DNA from: Atkinsonella hypoxylon
Lineage: Eukaryota; Ascomycota; Sordariomycetes; Hypocreales; Clavicipitaceae
Assembly (NCBI GenBank): GCA_000729835.1
Contig: JFHB01000010.1
Span: forward strand, 186,001-250,000
DNA length: 64,000 bases
Direction of reading: 5' to 3'
Numbering within the stretch: position 1 is the stretch's first letter; each line of letters starts with the position of its first letter. This document shows positions 44,913-54,700 of the stretch, piece by piece. Made by a program: the position numbers and the translations under genes. The notes beneath the pieces were generated by a model. It was not told the origin of the DNA, searched no databases, and saw only the letters and a program-made list of their open reading frames with translations.

Positions 44913-46355
44913 ATGACGGACGGCACCGCAGAAACATCAACAACCTTCGAGACCTCCACAGCTTTTTTCCTCACAACTGTGCACGATGACGAAAAGAAGC
45001 ATGAAAATTCCGGCACACAACCTGACCAGATCCAATCCCCGATTTCTCCCAGAATTCCTCACGCTCCGTTTCCTTTTCAGCGTCGCACCTCGCTCGAAAT
45101 TGACGATTACTTCACCGGCCCACGCGACATTGCTAAACACTCCAAATGGCCGCTCTTTCTCCAGATGCATGGTAGCATCCTGCCAAAAATGATTCTACCT
45201 TTAATTTTCATCGGCATGTGGTCAACCGCAATCACAGCTGTCCACAAATTGGCAAAGAAGCCTATTGCCGTTGACTCGGTGCTCTTGACGGTTCTAGGTT
45301 TTGTGGTCGGTCTTGGTCTCTCTTTCAGAAACTCGACTGCATATGAACGTTATGCTGAAGGCCGAAAATACTGGGCCATGCTAGTACTTGCCTCACAGGT
45401 TCTCGGTCGTGTCTTTTGGATCCATGGATTGGACCAAAGCAATGTGGATCCTCGGGAGTCGGTGTTAAAGAAGCTTAGTTCCATGAACCTGCTTGTTGCT
45501 TTTGCTGTTTCGCTTAAGCACTCTCTTCGGTTTGAACCTTATACAGCGTACCCGGACCTGCAAAATCTCGTTGGGCATCTGAATACTTTTGCCAAGGAGG
45601 CTACAGAAATGGATGCATCATCCGCCAATGCACCCAACAAGAACTTCTTCAAAGAGGTTGGAGAATACCTTGGTGTCTCATTTGCGGCCAGTAATCCACG
45701 CAAGACCCTGAAAGAGGCAACACATCCTCTTGGCAATCTCCCTCTGGAGATTCTGAATCACATTGCCGTTACCATTGATCTCATGGTCAGAAATGATCAG
45801 CTCAAAGTGCCTATGCAGCAAACTTTAGCCTACAACAACCTGAGTGTGCTGAATGATGTCATGACGGGTTGTGAGCGAGTGCTGAACACGCCTGTGCCCA
45901 TTGCATACACAATTTCCATTAGTCAAATTACGTGGGTGTACGTGGTATTGCTTCCCTTCCAATTGGTAGGAAAGCTAGATTGGATCACCATACCTGCCAC
46001 AGTGGCTGCGGCTTATATCATCTTGGGGCTGCTGTTCATTGGCCGAGAGATTGAGAATCCCTTTGGACAAGATGTCAATGACTTGCCACTGGACAGCTAT
46101 TGCGAACAAATTGCTGCGGAGTTGGACATTATCGCTTCCTACGACATGGTGAGTCCATATGGATTCTTCACCAGCAGCAAAAACATGCCACTCTATCCCG
46201 TCAGCACGGACTCGGCTGGCGCTTGGATGCATAGAAGTGAGGAGAAGTTGAGAGAAGTTATTCGTACCAAACCAACTACAACGTTCGAGTGGCGCACAAA
46301 TCGCTTGGTGCGGAGCAAGACTCAAGTTGCTAAAGATGGAGACCACAATGTGTGA
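44913..46355 (+). CDS. Bestrophin-like (UPF0187/YneE) anion channel
   Basis: Single exon, 480 aa. After a hydrophilic N-terminus (1-75), HGSILPKMILPLIFIGMWSTA starts the first membrane segment. The family hallmark FRNSTAYERYAEGRKYW follows at about residue 137. Two more hydrophobic hairpins lie at about 330-380, with ITWVYVVLLPFQLV and WITIPATVAAAYIILGLLFIGREIENPFG. The ending IENPFGQDVNDLPLD is typical for bestrophins. Members are pentameric chloride/bicarbonate channels; in fungi the membrane and role are not settled. It is convergent with the MFS gene. Confidence 0.9.
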   Translation: MTDGTAETSTTFETSTAFFLTTVHDDEKKHENSGTQPDQIQSPISPRIPHAPFPFQRRTSLEIDDYFTGPRDIAKHSKWPLFLQMHGSILPKMILPLIFIGMWSTAITAVHKLAKKPIAVDSVLLTVLGFVVGLGLSFRNSTAYERYAEGRKYWAMLVLASQVLGRVFWIHGLDQSNVDPRESVLKKLSSMNLLVAFAVSLKHSLRFEPYTAYPDLQNLVGHLNTFAKEATEMDASSANAPNKNFFKEVGEYLGVSFAASNPRKTLKEATHPLGNLPLEILNHIAVTIDLMVRNDQLKVPMQQTLAYNNLSVLNDVMTGCERVLNTPVPIAYTISISQITWVYVVLLPFQLVGKLDWITIPATVAAAYIILGLLFIGREIENPFGQDVNDLPLDSYCEQIAAELDIIASYDMVSPYGFFTSSKNMPLYPVSTDSAGAWMHRSEEKLREVIRTKPTTTFEWRTNRLVRSKTQVAKDGDHNV

Positions 46356-46705
46356 TACCAAGTCGAATGTTTGATGCCGATGGACTTGGAGCAATATAAT
46401 GGTGCTGTGGGAATCTATGTGGCATTAATTTTCTCTTTCTTTTCCCCGTTGCGCTTCCATGAAATCACATTGTACGGCTAGCAAAAAATGAGCACATATT
46501 TGTATGTACAGCTGAGGTTGATTACGACGTTACATCAGGTAGATTTTATACACACAAACAAAGGTTCGGGAAAATGGCGTGGCGTGGCGTTGTCGCTGAC
46601 CAATATACTAAGGCAAGGATATTTGACAGCTTCCCCGGACCTTCTTGCGTTCCTGAGCTCTGCAGACCATGTACTAAACTAAACTGATGGCTGTTCTTCT
46701 GGCGG
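46356..46705. other. Convergent intergenic region bestrophin-like/MFS
   Basis: 350 bp with both 3' ends; nothing else recognised. Confidence 0.5.
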
Positions 46706-48169
46706 CTACTTGTCGCTGCGCAACCACTTGAGAGAAAATGAAAGCGCCATGGATATTGGGATCAGAATTGCCCAAGCCAGGTGACCCCACAGAATTTGAT
46801 GACGAACACCAACGGCATATATCGCCGTGGCTACACCGGGGACAAGGGAACGAATGGCGCTCGTAAATGTAAGAGCAATCGCATTGAGAGTCCCCAGGAG
46901 GTGTGCGGCTGGAGAAACATCGTTCAAAGCCAACTGCACACAGGTAAATGCCATGGCAACACCTGGTCCGATAACGGCCACGAGTGAGCCCACGATCCAG
47001 GACCAGACGACGGCAACTTCGGAGCCATTCCGGAGCAGACAGTTGGTGACAATAAAGCCAGCGAAGAAGAATGGGTACAGAATGGCACATGCGCGCAGCA
47101 CACCCTTGGTACCGAGCCGGCGCTGAAGGAAGGGGAAGGCAGCGAGCAGCCAGATTGCCTGACTGGCGCCCTGGGTTGCCATGTACATGGATATCTGGAA
47201 CGCTGAGAAGCCCATGCCGCCGATTTCAACGGGCGTGAATAGTGCGACAGGAAGAATGGCTGTGAGAGCGAAACCGAGGAACATGACATGACCATATATG
47301 TACAAGACGGCGGCAACGCCGGGCGCCTTGACCAGTTGCCATATGGTCATCTTCCCGTTGTCACGGTCAGTCATGCCATTTGTGCAAGCATCTCTGCTGC
47401 GGTTCGTCGGGCGGGACTGATTCTTGTCTAGAGTCTCTTCCAGGTACAGCGCTGAGGTCAACGCGCCGGTGGCACTGATAGCACCCACGACCAGCCCGGG
47501 CAAGGCATAAGGGTACTTCTCAAAGAACTCGACGCCTTTGAAAATGCGAGGATACTGACTAATAGGGTCGGCCAACGCGCCTCCTATGATAGGGCCAAGG
47601 AATATGCCAACATTGGCCGCGAAAGCAAACCAACTGAATGCAAGAGCCTGGGTCTCGGCGGTGCTGTGATCTCCGATCATGGTACGAATGATGAGGCTGG
47701 AGCCGGAAAAGACACCTGCAAGGCACCGATAGGCGATCATCTCCCCGATACTGGTTGCAACACCGAAGAGTGCGGGCAGTATGGCCGTCCCGCAGAGCGA
47801 ATAGACGAGAATAGGTTTGCGGCCGACCCTGTCCGCGAGCCTGCCCCAGAAGATGAGAACAAGGGTCTGAGTAGCGGAGAAGATGGATTCGATCAGGCCG
47901 CTGTAGAAACCAACGTCCGAATCAGGCAAGTTGCCGTTTAGTTGGACCATTTGCGCAACAAAGGGAAAGATGGAGAAGAAGGCAATCGGTTCCATCATGC
48001 GAGCGTAGCAGAGCAGGGCTATTTGGCCCTTGGGCAATGGCTTCTCTGCCTGCGGATGTGCAAGCTCATGGCCGTCGCCATTTTCGGTCTGGGATGAAGC
48101 ATCAGAGCAGTCATCATGGAGGAGAGGCGTTTGCTCCGAGGCAACCCGCTGCTTGGATGTCGACGACAT
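46706..48169 (-). CDS. Major facilitator superfamily transporter (ZIFL/Ycr023c-like)
   Basis: Single exon, 487 aa from the ATG at 48169; the longer frame starts with TTG and was not used. A hydrophilic head (1-50, with EQTPLL) precedes about twelve hydrophobic helices. MFS motif A is GRLADRVGRKPILVYSL, between helices 2 and 3. The RMMEPIAFFSIFPF helix 1 and AGVFSGSSLIIRTMIGD helix 4 region resemble the family that includes plant ZIFL1 and yeast YCR023C. A central hydrophilic loop (ETLDKNQSRPTNRSRDA) separates the halves. EQTPLL resembles an acidic dileucine signal, suggesting a vacuolar or endosomal location; substrate unknown. Confidence 0.92.
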   Translation of the reverse strand: MSSTSKQRVASEQTPLLHDDCSDASSQTENGDGHELAHPQAEKPLPKGQIALLCYARMMEPIAFFSIFPFVAQMVQLNGNLPDSDVGFYSGLIESIFSATQTLVLIFWGRLADRVGRKPILVYSLCGTAILPALFGVATSIGEMIAYRCLAGVFSGSSLIIRTMIGDHSTAETQALAFSWFAFAANVGIFLGPIIGGALADPISQYPRIFKGVEFFEKYPYALPGLVVGAISATGALTSALYLEETLDKNQSRPTNRSRDACTNGMTDRDNGKMTIWQLVKAPGVAAVLYIYGHVMFLGFALTAILPVALFTPVEIGGMGFSAFQISMYMATQGASQAIWLLAAFPFLQRRLGTKGVLRACAILYPFFFAGFIVTNCLLRNGSEVAVVWSWIVGSLVAVIGPGVAMAFTCVQLALNDVSPAAHLLGTLNAIALTFTSAIRSLVPGVATAIYAVGVRHQILWGHLAWAILIPISMALSFSLKWLRSDK

Positions 48170-49843
48170 GGCTGATGCGGCGCCACGAAGGAGGAAGGAC
48201 TTCAAGCGTCACGTTGGACGTAAAAAACCTTCGGGGAGGAAGACCAAGAACAGGATGCAATAAGAAAGAGCATGGTTGACGGCAAAACGCTTTCCTGCTT
48301 TTGGGCCCATTGGAACGGGTCGGAACAGTCGGCGCCTTGCACAAAAAGATCGATGCATTGATGGCTGTCAAGATGTGCTCTAGTGCGTCCGCATATACGC
48401 ACGCAGATGCCCAAAAGGCGCGCCGGAGTGACTCAATAACAGTCTCAAATGGTAAATCTTCATGCAGGCAGGCATCTGGGGGCTTGCCTGCGCTTTGACG
48501 CCGGTCCCGGCTGCGTCTTGGCCCGGGTTCGGCTCCTCAGCGGCCAAAATCGGGGTTCCATCCGACTCCTAAGACTCCCTCGGTGAGACGTGGCTGCTGC
48601 TCCTATACCCTAGATTGGTCAGACCCTTGAAAGGCTGTATCAGGTAAAGGTGATGGTCGGATTATTCATACCAATCTTACTGGACGAACAACGCATGTGG
48701 AAGAGGAAGAAGACGCCGACCCCGCTGACGGGTGGCGTACCCCGGCACGCAAACGACGCCAGTGTCGGATGGAATGGATGTATGGGAAGTGAGGCTTGAA
48801 CGGAAAATGAAGCTCTTGGGCAAAAAGAAGCTGAGTCAGACCGTTAGGAGGATAATCGTTGTTAGCCTCGGATGTAATGCTGATGCAAGTTAGGCTGTAT
48901 AAGGAACTACCGGGGTATGCGGAACATTTTTGCGCGGGGCAACCCATGGATTCAATTCAGACAGGGAAATACCGATGTCAGTGGGAACATCCTGGCTTTT
49001 ACAAGCCTCACCTCATCGCAACAAGTCTTGTCCAACCAGCGGCATGCAGGAGGCAGCGATAATTAAAGCCTGCGAATAGGCAACAAACCAGCAGGCAATA
49101 GAAAACAGCTGGTGGTATCTACAGGCAGCAGGCGATAGAAGGCAGCATATACACCTAGGTGCCTACTTAGGCACCTAAGGAAAGCCGCAAATGTCTTCAA
49201 GCAGTACGCCTGAAACTTGAAAGTATTCTCTAGGCAGATCTGCAGGTGCCTCTGGCGGATTATAAATAACCGGCCCGATATATTTGGGAATGCATCGGCC
49301 CTAGAGCGATTGTAGTCCACTGTAGGCTCGAGCCTCAGTTTCTAGTCGTAGTTTTCCAGCGCTGTATGGTATATGATAGCCTCCCACTCGCCCGGGTCAT
49401 CGTCATCGTCGTCATCATCTTCTCCTTCGTTGTTATCAGCAAGAGCGTCTTGGAGACGCGCCTGTTTAACGCAGTCTGGTAGCAATTGCTGTGACTGATG
49501 AAGAAAACAAAATGCCACTCAACTTCCTAAAGCATGAAAAAGTCACAAATTCTTATGCATGAGGCCGCATTGGACAGCATAATATTGTTATCACCTTGTT
49601 AGCTACTAGGTGCTATAGCACAGTATCTGCACCGATAATGCCATAGAGCATAAATAATCGGCTCTCTTCCTCATCTTCAAGGTCAGTTTGATGGGGTCGG
49701 CAATCAGATCACCTTGGCTGGCCGCGAGCGAATCATAAGACTGCAACACGTGCACTAATTACAACACCATCTCCGAATCGCGGCAACGTGCAAATCTTTA
49801 TTATAAGCAAAGACGATTATCATGCCCTCTGAAATCGAGAACA
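48170..49843. other. Gene-free stretch between the MFS and CFEM genes
   Basis: About 1.7 kb with no recognised gene. It contains a short hairpin (49157-49176) and a loosely repeated caggcaa/gcaggcgata stretch (49075-49145). Confidence 0.5.
49157..49176. repeat. Short perfect hairpin
   Basis: Nine-base arms AGGTGCCTA and TAGGCACCT separated by two bases. No T run follows in the usual terminator sense; its role is unknown. Confidence 0.8.
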
Positions 49844-51552
49844 TTATAGAGCGCCGGCGGCAAGCCAAAAGGCACCAAATACACCTGCTAGAAGGGGCAC
49901 CTCATAAGTGACAGCACCGGCGGTAACAACCGGGGGTGTTGATGTGGAAGCAGGCAGACTTTCTCCACTTGTTGTTGCCCCCCCTGTTGGGCGATCAGTT
50001 GGGCGATCAGTTGGGCTATCAGTTGGTTGTTGGCCGCTAGTTGTTGGCGCGCCCGTTGTTGATTGGCCACCGGTCGGTTGCGTGCCTGTGGACTCACCAC
50101 AGCCGTGATCACATAAGGGAATTGTTGTCTCTCCCGCGGGGATGGACGCCGTTCCCGTAACACTGCTACTTCCAGTCCCAGTTGTTGTAGCGGTGCACTC
50201 ACCGGAACCTCCTGTAGGCGGCGCTGTTGCGCAAGCGCAGACAGAGCTCGCGCCATCAATTATAGCCTGGAGCGAAGACGCTGGGCAGTTCTTCTGTACA
50301 CAGGGAAGAAGGGCAATCGAGAGGCTCGATTGGGCGGCGGGCTGGCATTGACACTTGAAGTCTGTGGCTTTGCATCCGACGCTCGGGGCTGCCGATGAGA
50401 AGCATTGCTGAGCACACGACGGAACAGCGGCAGAAGCAACAGGGCCACAATCTGGCCGACTGGCAGGCGGGCAACCAGAGGTCACCGTTCCAGAGCCGGA
50501 AAGAGACGAACTGCCTCCACCCACCGAGGATGAGGAAGACCCAGGCAGAGCAGTGGTACCTGTTGCGCTAGAACAAGGCTTTTCTGGGCTGGCTGTAACG
50601 CAACTACAAACAGCAGACACGGACTGTAAGACTTCCGCACCAGTCTGCAGTCCACAAGCTGATGATACGCAATCAAAGGCTGACTGCTGGATAGCGGACG
50701 ATGAGGCACACTGTGCTCACAACTGTCAGCTCTCTCATGTCCTCGGCACATGGGTAAGAAGTTCAGCACATCAGCTTACCTGGCAGGATAAGTTATCCGT
50801 GTTACAACCGACAGCCTGAGCCGCAGAGCCAATACACGAGCTAGCACACTTTGGTACCTTGCTTCTCACGGCATCGCAAGGGCTAGAGGAAACACAAGTG
50901 GGACCAGTGGTGATCGTTGGCTGAGTGGTTGTTCCCGTGCTAGTACCAGATGTTCCCTTGTTGGTCCCGGTGCTCGTAGTTCCAGTGTTGGTACCAGAAC
51001 CAGTTCCCGTGCCAGATATTGATGTGGGCGTACCAGTAAAAGTAGAAGAAGGCGCGTTTGCCGGCGTAGTCGTGGCGGTATGTGTTGAAGTAGGCTCCTT
51101 CGTACGAGTAGCTTCACAGGCACATAGCGCAGAACCCGCGGAGATAGCTGGGCCGAGGTCGGTGGCATGGCAATTAACAGCACACCCAAGGGCGAGGTTC
51201 ATGATAGACGAGGAGCTCGCAGGGATACAATTGCCTGTGTTAAACAAAAAAAATTTAGTATACCTTCGAATCCTGGCATTCGAGGAGCGACTCTTCAAGT
51301 CGGTTTCAACAACATCGCCTGGGATGTCCTTACAGCTTAGGTCTGCGGTGTTGGTACAGCCAACAGCGCTTGCTGCAGAAGAGATGCACGAGAACTGCAA
51401 CACCAGACTTTAGCTTCATACAAATGAATCAGTGATTGGTATTGAAGGGGACATACGGGGCAAGCGGGAAAGGCAGACGTGAGGCTGACACAAGGGTCCT
51501 CTGCCGCCGTGAAAGACAGAGCCAAGAGGCTGAAAACGAAGAAATACTTCAT
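49844..51552 (-). CDS. Triple-CFEM-domain secreted protein, probably GPI-anchored
   Basis: Four exons, 51552-51457, 51394-51334, 51234-50780 and 50710-49844; introns of 62, 99 and 69 bp; 492 aa. Signal peptide about 1-17. Three CFEM domains each show eight cysteines: 31/35/45/53/55/70/74/90; 182/186/196/203/205/218/223/239; and 303/307/317/324/326/341/346/362. Thr/Ser/Gly-rich linkers separate them. The Asp three residues before the fourth cysteine, the haem-iron ligand in Candida Csa2, is present in domains 1 (Asp50) and 3 (Asp321) but is Asn200 in domain 2. A Pro/Thr tail with PTDRPTDRPT repeats and a hydrophobic C-terminus suggest GPI anchoring. Likely roles are haem capture or surface functions. 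Introns cut domains 1 and 2 at the LSC-x-C motif. Confidence 0.9.
49988..50028 (-). repeat. 12 bp repeat coding for a Thr-Asp-Arg-Pro tract
   Basis: About three copies of a 12 bp unit (gggcgatcagtt) inside the CFEM gene, encoding the TDxP tract of the stalk. Likely length-variable between strains. Confidence 0.8.
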
Positions 51553-51651
51553 GGTTTCGAGGTAAAAGTGAAAATGCCGTAAAGTAGGAAGCGATTGACC
51601 TTCTCAACAGGCGGGCGAGGTCGGCGAATCGATGTGGAAAGGCAAGCACCG

Positions 51652-51658
51652 TTATATA
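51652..51658 (-). promoter_or_regulatory. TATA box of the triple-CFEM gene
   Basis: TATATAA on the minus strand, 100 nt upstream of the start codon at 51552. Confidence 0.6.
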
Positions 51659-53640
51659 CGTGGGCTTCTGAGATGGAAGGCTATCAGGTGAGAGTAACCA
51701 AGCTCGAAGCCATCTACCACCCTCCCCCCTTTCGCCCGCTTCAAGAGGCTGACAATTTTTCCACACAAAGAAGGGAAAGTCATCGATGATGGTACACCGT
51801 GAGGATCGTACAAAGGCCTGGTCGGGGACATTGGCGACAGGGCGTCGGACTTGTGGCCCAATTGGGAAAGTGACGGAACGACGATTGAACGAGTTTAGAT
51901 GGAAAATGCGGAGGTGGAGCTCATCAGTGTTCGCTAAAATAGCCCGTTGCCCTGTTGGACAAACACCGCGATCGCAATCGTTGATCCGTGATCGATTCCG
52001 TTTCTCCGCGCAGCTGAGGCTATGGGCCCTGGGCACGATGTGTCCCGACTTGAACCCCATTTGAGACCAAAGAAATCGCCACCCAAAGCGTTGGAAAAGC
52101 ATCTTCAAGATCCGCCTTCACTCAGCCAATCTGTGCGTTCCTAGTGATGTTGCTTCATTCGTATTCGACTGTGTCCCGGCGCCAAAAATCCCAAGCTCCC
52201 ATGATTCATCATAGCCACAGACAAAAACCCGCAGCTCATTTCCAGTTCGACATGGACGCGACCACACAAGCTCTCATCTCCATTATATCAAGCCTTGTGG
52301 GTGTGGGGCAAGGCGGTTGTATTGGAAGGAAGGAGAGAAAGGAAGGAAGGGAGGGAGGAAGGAAGGAAGGAAGGCTGGAGGGACAGGAAGGGGAATTGTG
52401 TTGCACCAGTAAACCCAACAGCAACCATGCTCGGCGCAGCCTTGGCAAAGTGATACCGCTCAGTTGGTCTGCCTCTACTTGTTGGTCCAGCATTGGTCTG
52501 AGGCTTTTGCCAGCTCCAGCTCGATGGAAAGTCCTCACTCATCCTGACGCTACCACGGTGACAACCAATGAGGCGCCTCTCGTATTTGTCTTGAATGTGT
52601 GCGTGGCTTTCGTTCTCCGCTCTAGTTGAGGGGGCGATTGGCTCAGCCCACCCTCAGCCGTTGTTTCTCGGACGTAATATGACGCGATGGGTGAAATGCA
52701 CTGTTATTTCGACCCGGTCAAAGGTCGATCCGGAATTCGGGCCATAGTGTTGAAGACATAGTGAGCGGCCGACGGCCCGAATTCGATGATGAGCATGTGA
52801 GTTGAGATGTCACGCAGGGTTCGATTTAATCCGACCTTCAGCACCAACAATGTGGTGGGCAGCAAAGGTCGGATCAAATTGACTGTCCCTTGGGTATCTT
52901 CCTCATCGTCGCGCTTTTTTTTTTTTCCCCTCGGGATTTGCACACTAGTTAACGAGCCCGCAAAAGTATCGGACGGCGGATCAAAAAGCCCTGAGAAAAT
53001 TTGAAACAAAAGTCATTAAGATATGTAGGCGACGGGGGTTGCGTAGTCCTGAAGTAGTTTCAAGTATTAATGTGGCTCGCTTAATTAGAGCTAAGCCGTG
53101 GACCCGCAGCTGGGTAACCCGCCCACACAGCCGTCATCTCCACTTTACGTCTGTCGTCTCAGCGCGAAGAATTATTCAATGCGGCATATACGCTGTCGCA
53201 CGGTCAATTAAATCTAACACTCAGCATCAGCAACGGAGTGAGCCGTAAAGTAGGATTAAATTGACCACCCACGCCTTAACTGACCAACGGAATGCTAGAC
53301 TCTAGATAGGTTTGATTCTTTCCTGGAGCTCATGGCCAGCAATTAGGCCTGTCGCTATCGTTGACAATGCTGTTGCTGTTTTACTGTTGCGACCAGGACT
53401 TGCGCGCAAAGGCGGACAGGGCGTTGAGCGGCAAGTCCAGCTTGGCCGAATCAGGCAACAAACGGGTCCCGCCCAAATGCAGCCGTCCGCAGCTACCAGC
53501 CACCTGCAAAACAGCTCTCCCAAGTAGCTTCCCAAACCGCCAGCACAAGCCAAAACTAATTTTGCTACCAAGGCTCCCGCAAGGAATCTGCGCCGGCAAA
53601 GCTCAATTGTCATAAGCACTCGGTTTCCTCACTGCTGACA
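51659..53640. other. Gene-free stretch between the CFEM and BTB genes
   Basis: About 2 kb. It holds a purine microsatellite (52324-52397) and AT-rich segments near 53000-53240. The 230-residue minus frame covering 51416-52108 overlaps CFEM exon 1 and is not supported. Confidence 0.5.
52324..52397 (+). repeat. GGAA-type purine microsatellite
   Basis: Imperfect (ggaa)n and (ggga)n array with interruptions. Confidence 0.9.
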
Positions 53641-54700
53641 ATGCCTGCTGAAGAGATTGACCAGATTGAGCACGTCGTCGATGAGGCGTCTACGCAACAA
53701 GGCGCCGCAGGCGACGTCGAGATGATGACCGAAGAGGCAGATGTCAGCCGCGCACCAGAAGCTGACGAAACTGTCGCCAAGGAAGGCGAAGAGACGCAGA
53801 CAGAGCCGGCTCGCATAACGTTCATGTCGTATCTCAGCTCGCCCGTGGTCAAACTCGTTATTGGTCCAGACGACTCACCGACTCTATTGACGGCTCATCA
53901 AGGATTGCTGGAAAAGAGTCCTTACTTCGCCGACATATGCCGCCAATTCGCTGAAGACGGGAGCGTAAGTACTTAAACTCGAGAAGCTACGCGCACATAC
54001 ATCGATTCCCACCCCATACACCTGCGACCAAGCAACTCGCGGCGCGATAGAAACTAACCCGTCCTCTTCAAACCTACACAGCCGCGCCAAATCGAACTCC
54101 TCACCGAAGATGCGACAGCCGTAGGATCCTTCCTCGAGTACCTCTACACCAATGAATACTTCCCTCGCAAGACCCCCGGCCAGCGCGTTCTCGAAAAAGA
54201 CCCGGAAATGCCTCTCATCGACGACACGGGCGTGCATCTGCTTCGCCACGCGCGCATCTACACTCTGGCAGAAAAATTTGGCATTCCCGAACTCAAGAAA
54301 CTCTCTTCTTCCAAGATTCATTGCATCGATTCTACGGCGAAAGGTGAGATCGAATACGCAAAATATGTCTATGCGCACACCACAAACGACGACACCAAGG
54401 TTCGCGCGCCAATTGCGAGTTTCTGGGCTACGAGGTCGCATACTCTGCGCGCAGAGGCAGAAGAAGAGTTCAAGAGCTTGTGCCTGGAGTTTCCTCAGTT
54501 TGGCTACGACGTTTTGAGTACGTTCTGCTCCTAACTTGTCTGTCGCCTTTGATTTGGGTTTATCATACTAACAGTCCAACGTAGCACGCGTATTGGACGA
54601 CAAGTTAAAGCGCGAGAGAAACGACAAGATGCACCCTGCTACGGCTAGCACCCGGAAACGGGCGCGTCATTCGAGCAGTGCTGCTGGATCAGTCGCATAG
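53641..54700 (+). CDS. BTB/POZ domain protein
   Basis: Three exons, 53641-53964, 54082-54517 and 54585-54700; introns of 117 and 67 bp; 291 aa. The first ~58 residues are acidic (Glu/Asp-rich). A BTB fold follows at about 62-190: VVKLVIGPDDSPTLLTAHQGLLEKSPYFADICRQ, then AVGSFLEYLYTNEYFP and LLRHARIYTLAEKFGIPELKKLS, the usual BTB/BACK pattern. The last exon adds a basic tail (TRKRARH) that could be a nuclear signal. Such proteins act as dimerising adaptors, often for cullin-3 ligases; the partner is unknown. Start is the first ATG, just after a gene-free region. Confidence 0.88.

Noticed and set aside
46706..48205. Longer reading of the MFS gene starting at 48205
   Set aside because: That start codon is TTG; the ATG at 48169 is used instead.
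49157..49176. Hairpin considered as a transcription terminator or transposon end
   Set aside because: There is no T run in a bacterial-style context, no target duplication and no associated transposase; it stays an unexplained hairpin.
51416..52108. 230-residue open frame on the minus strand
   Set aside because: It overlaps CFEM exon 1 in another frame, has no family resemblance and low protein-like character.
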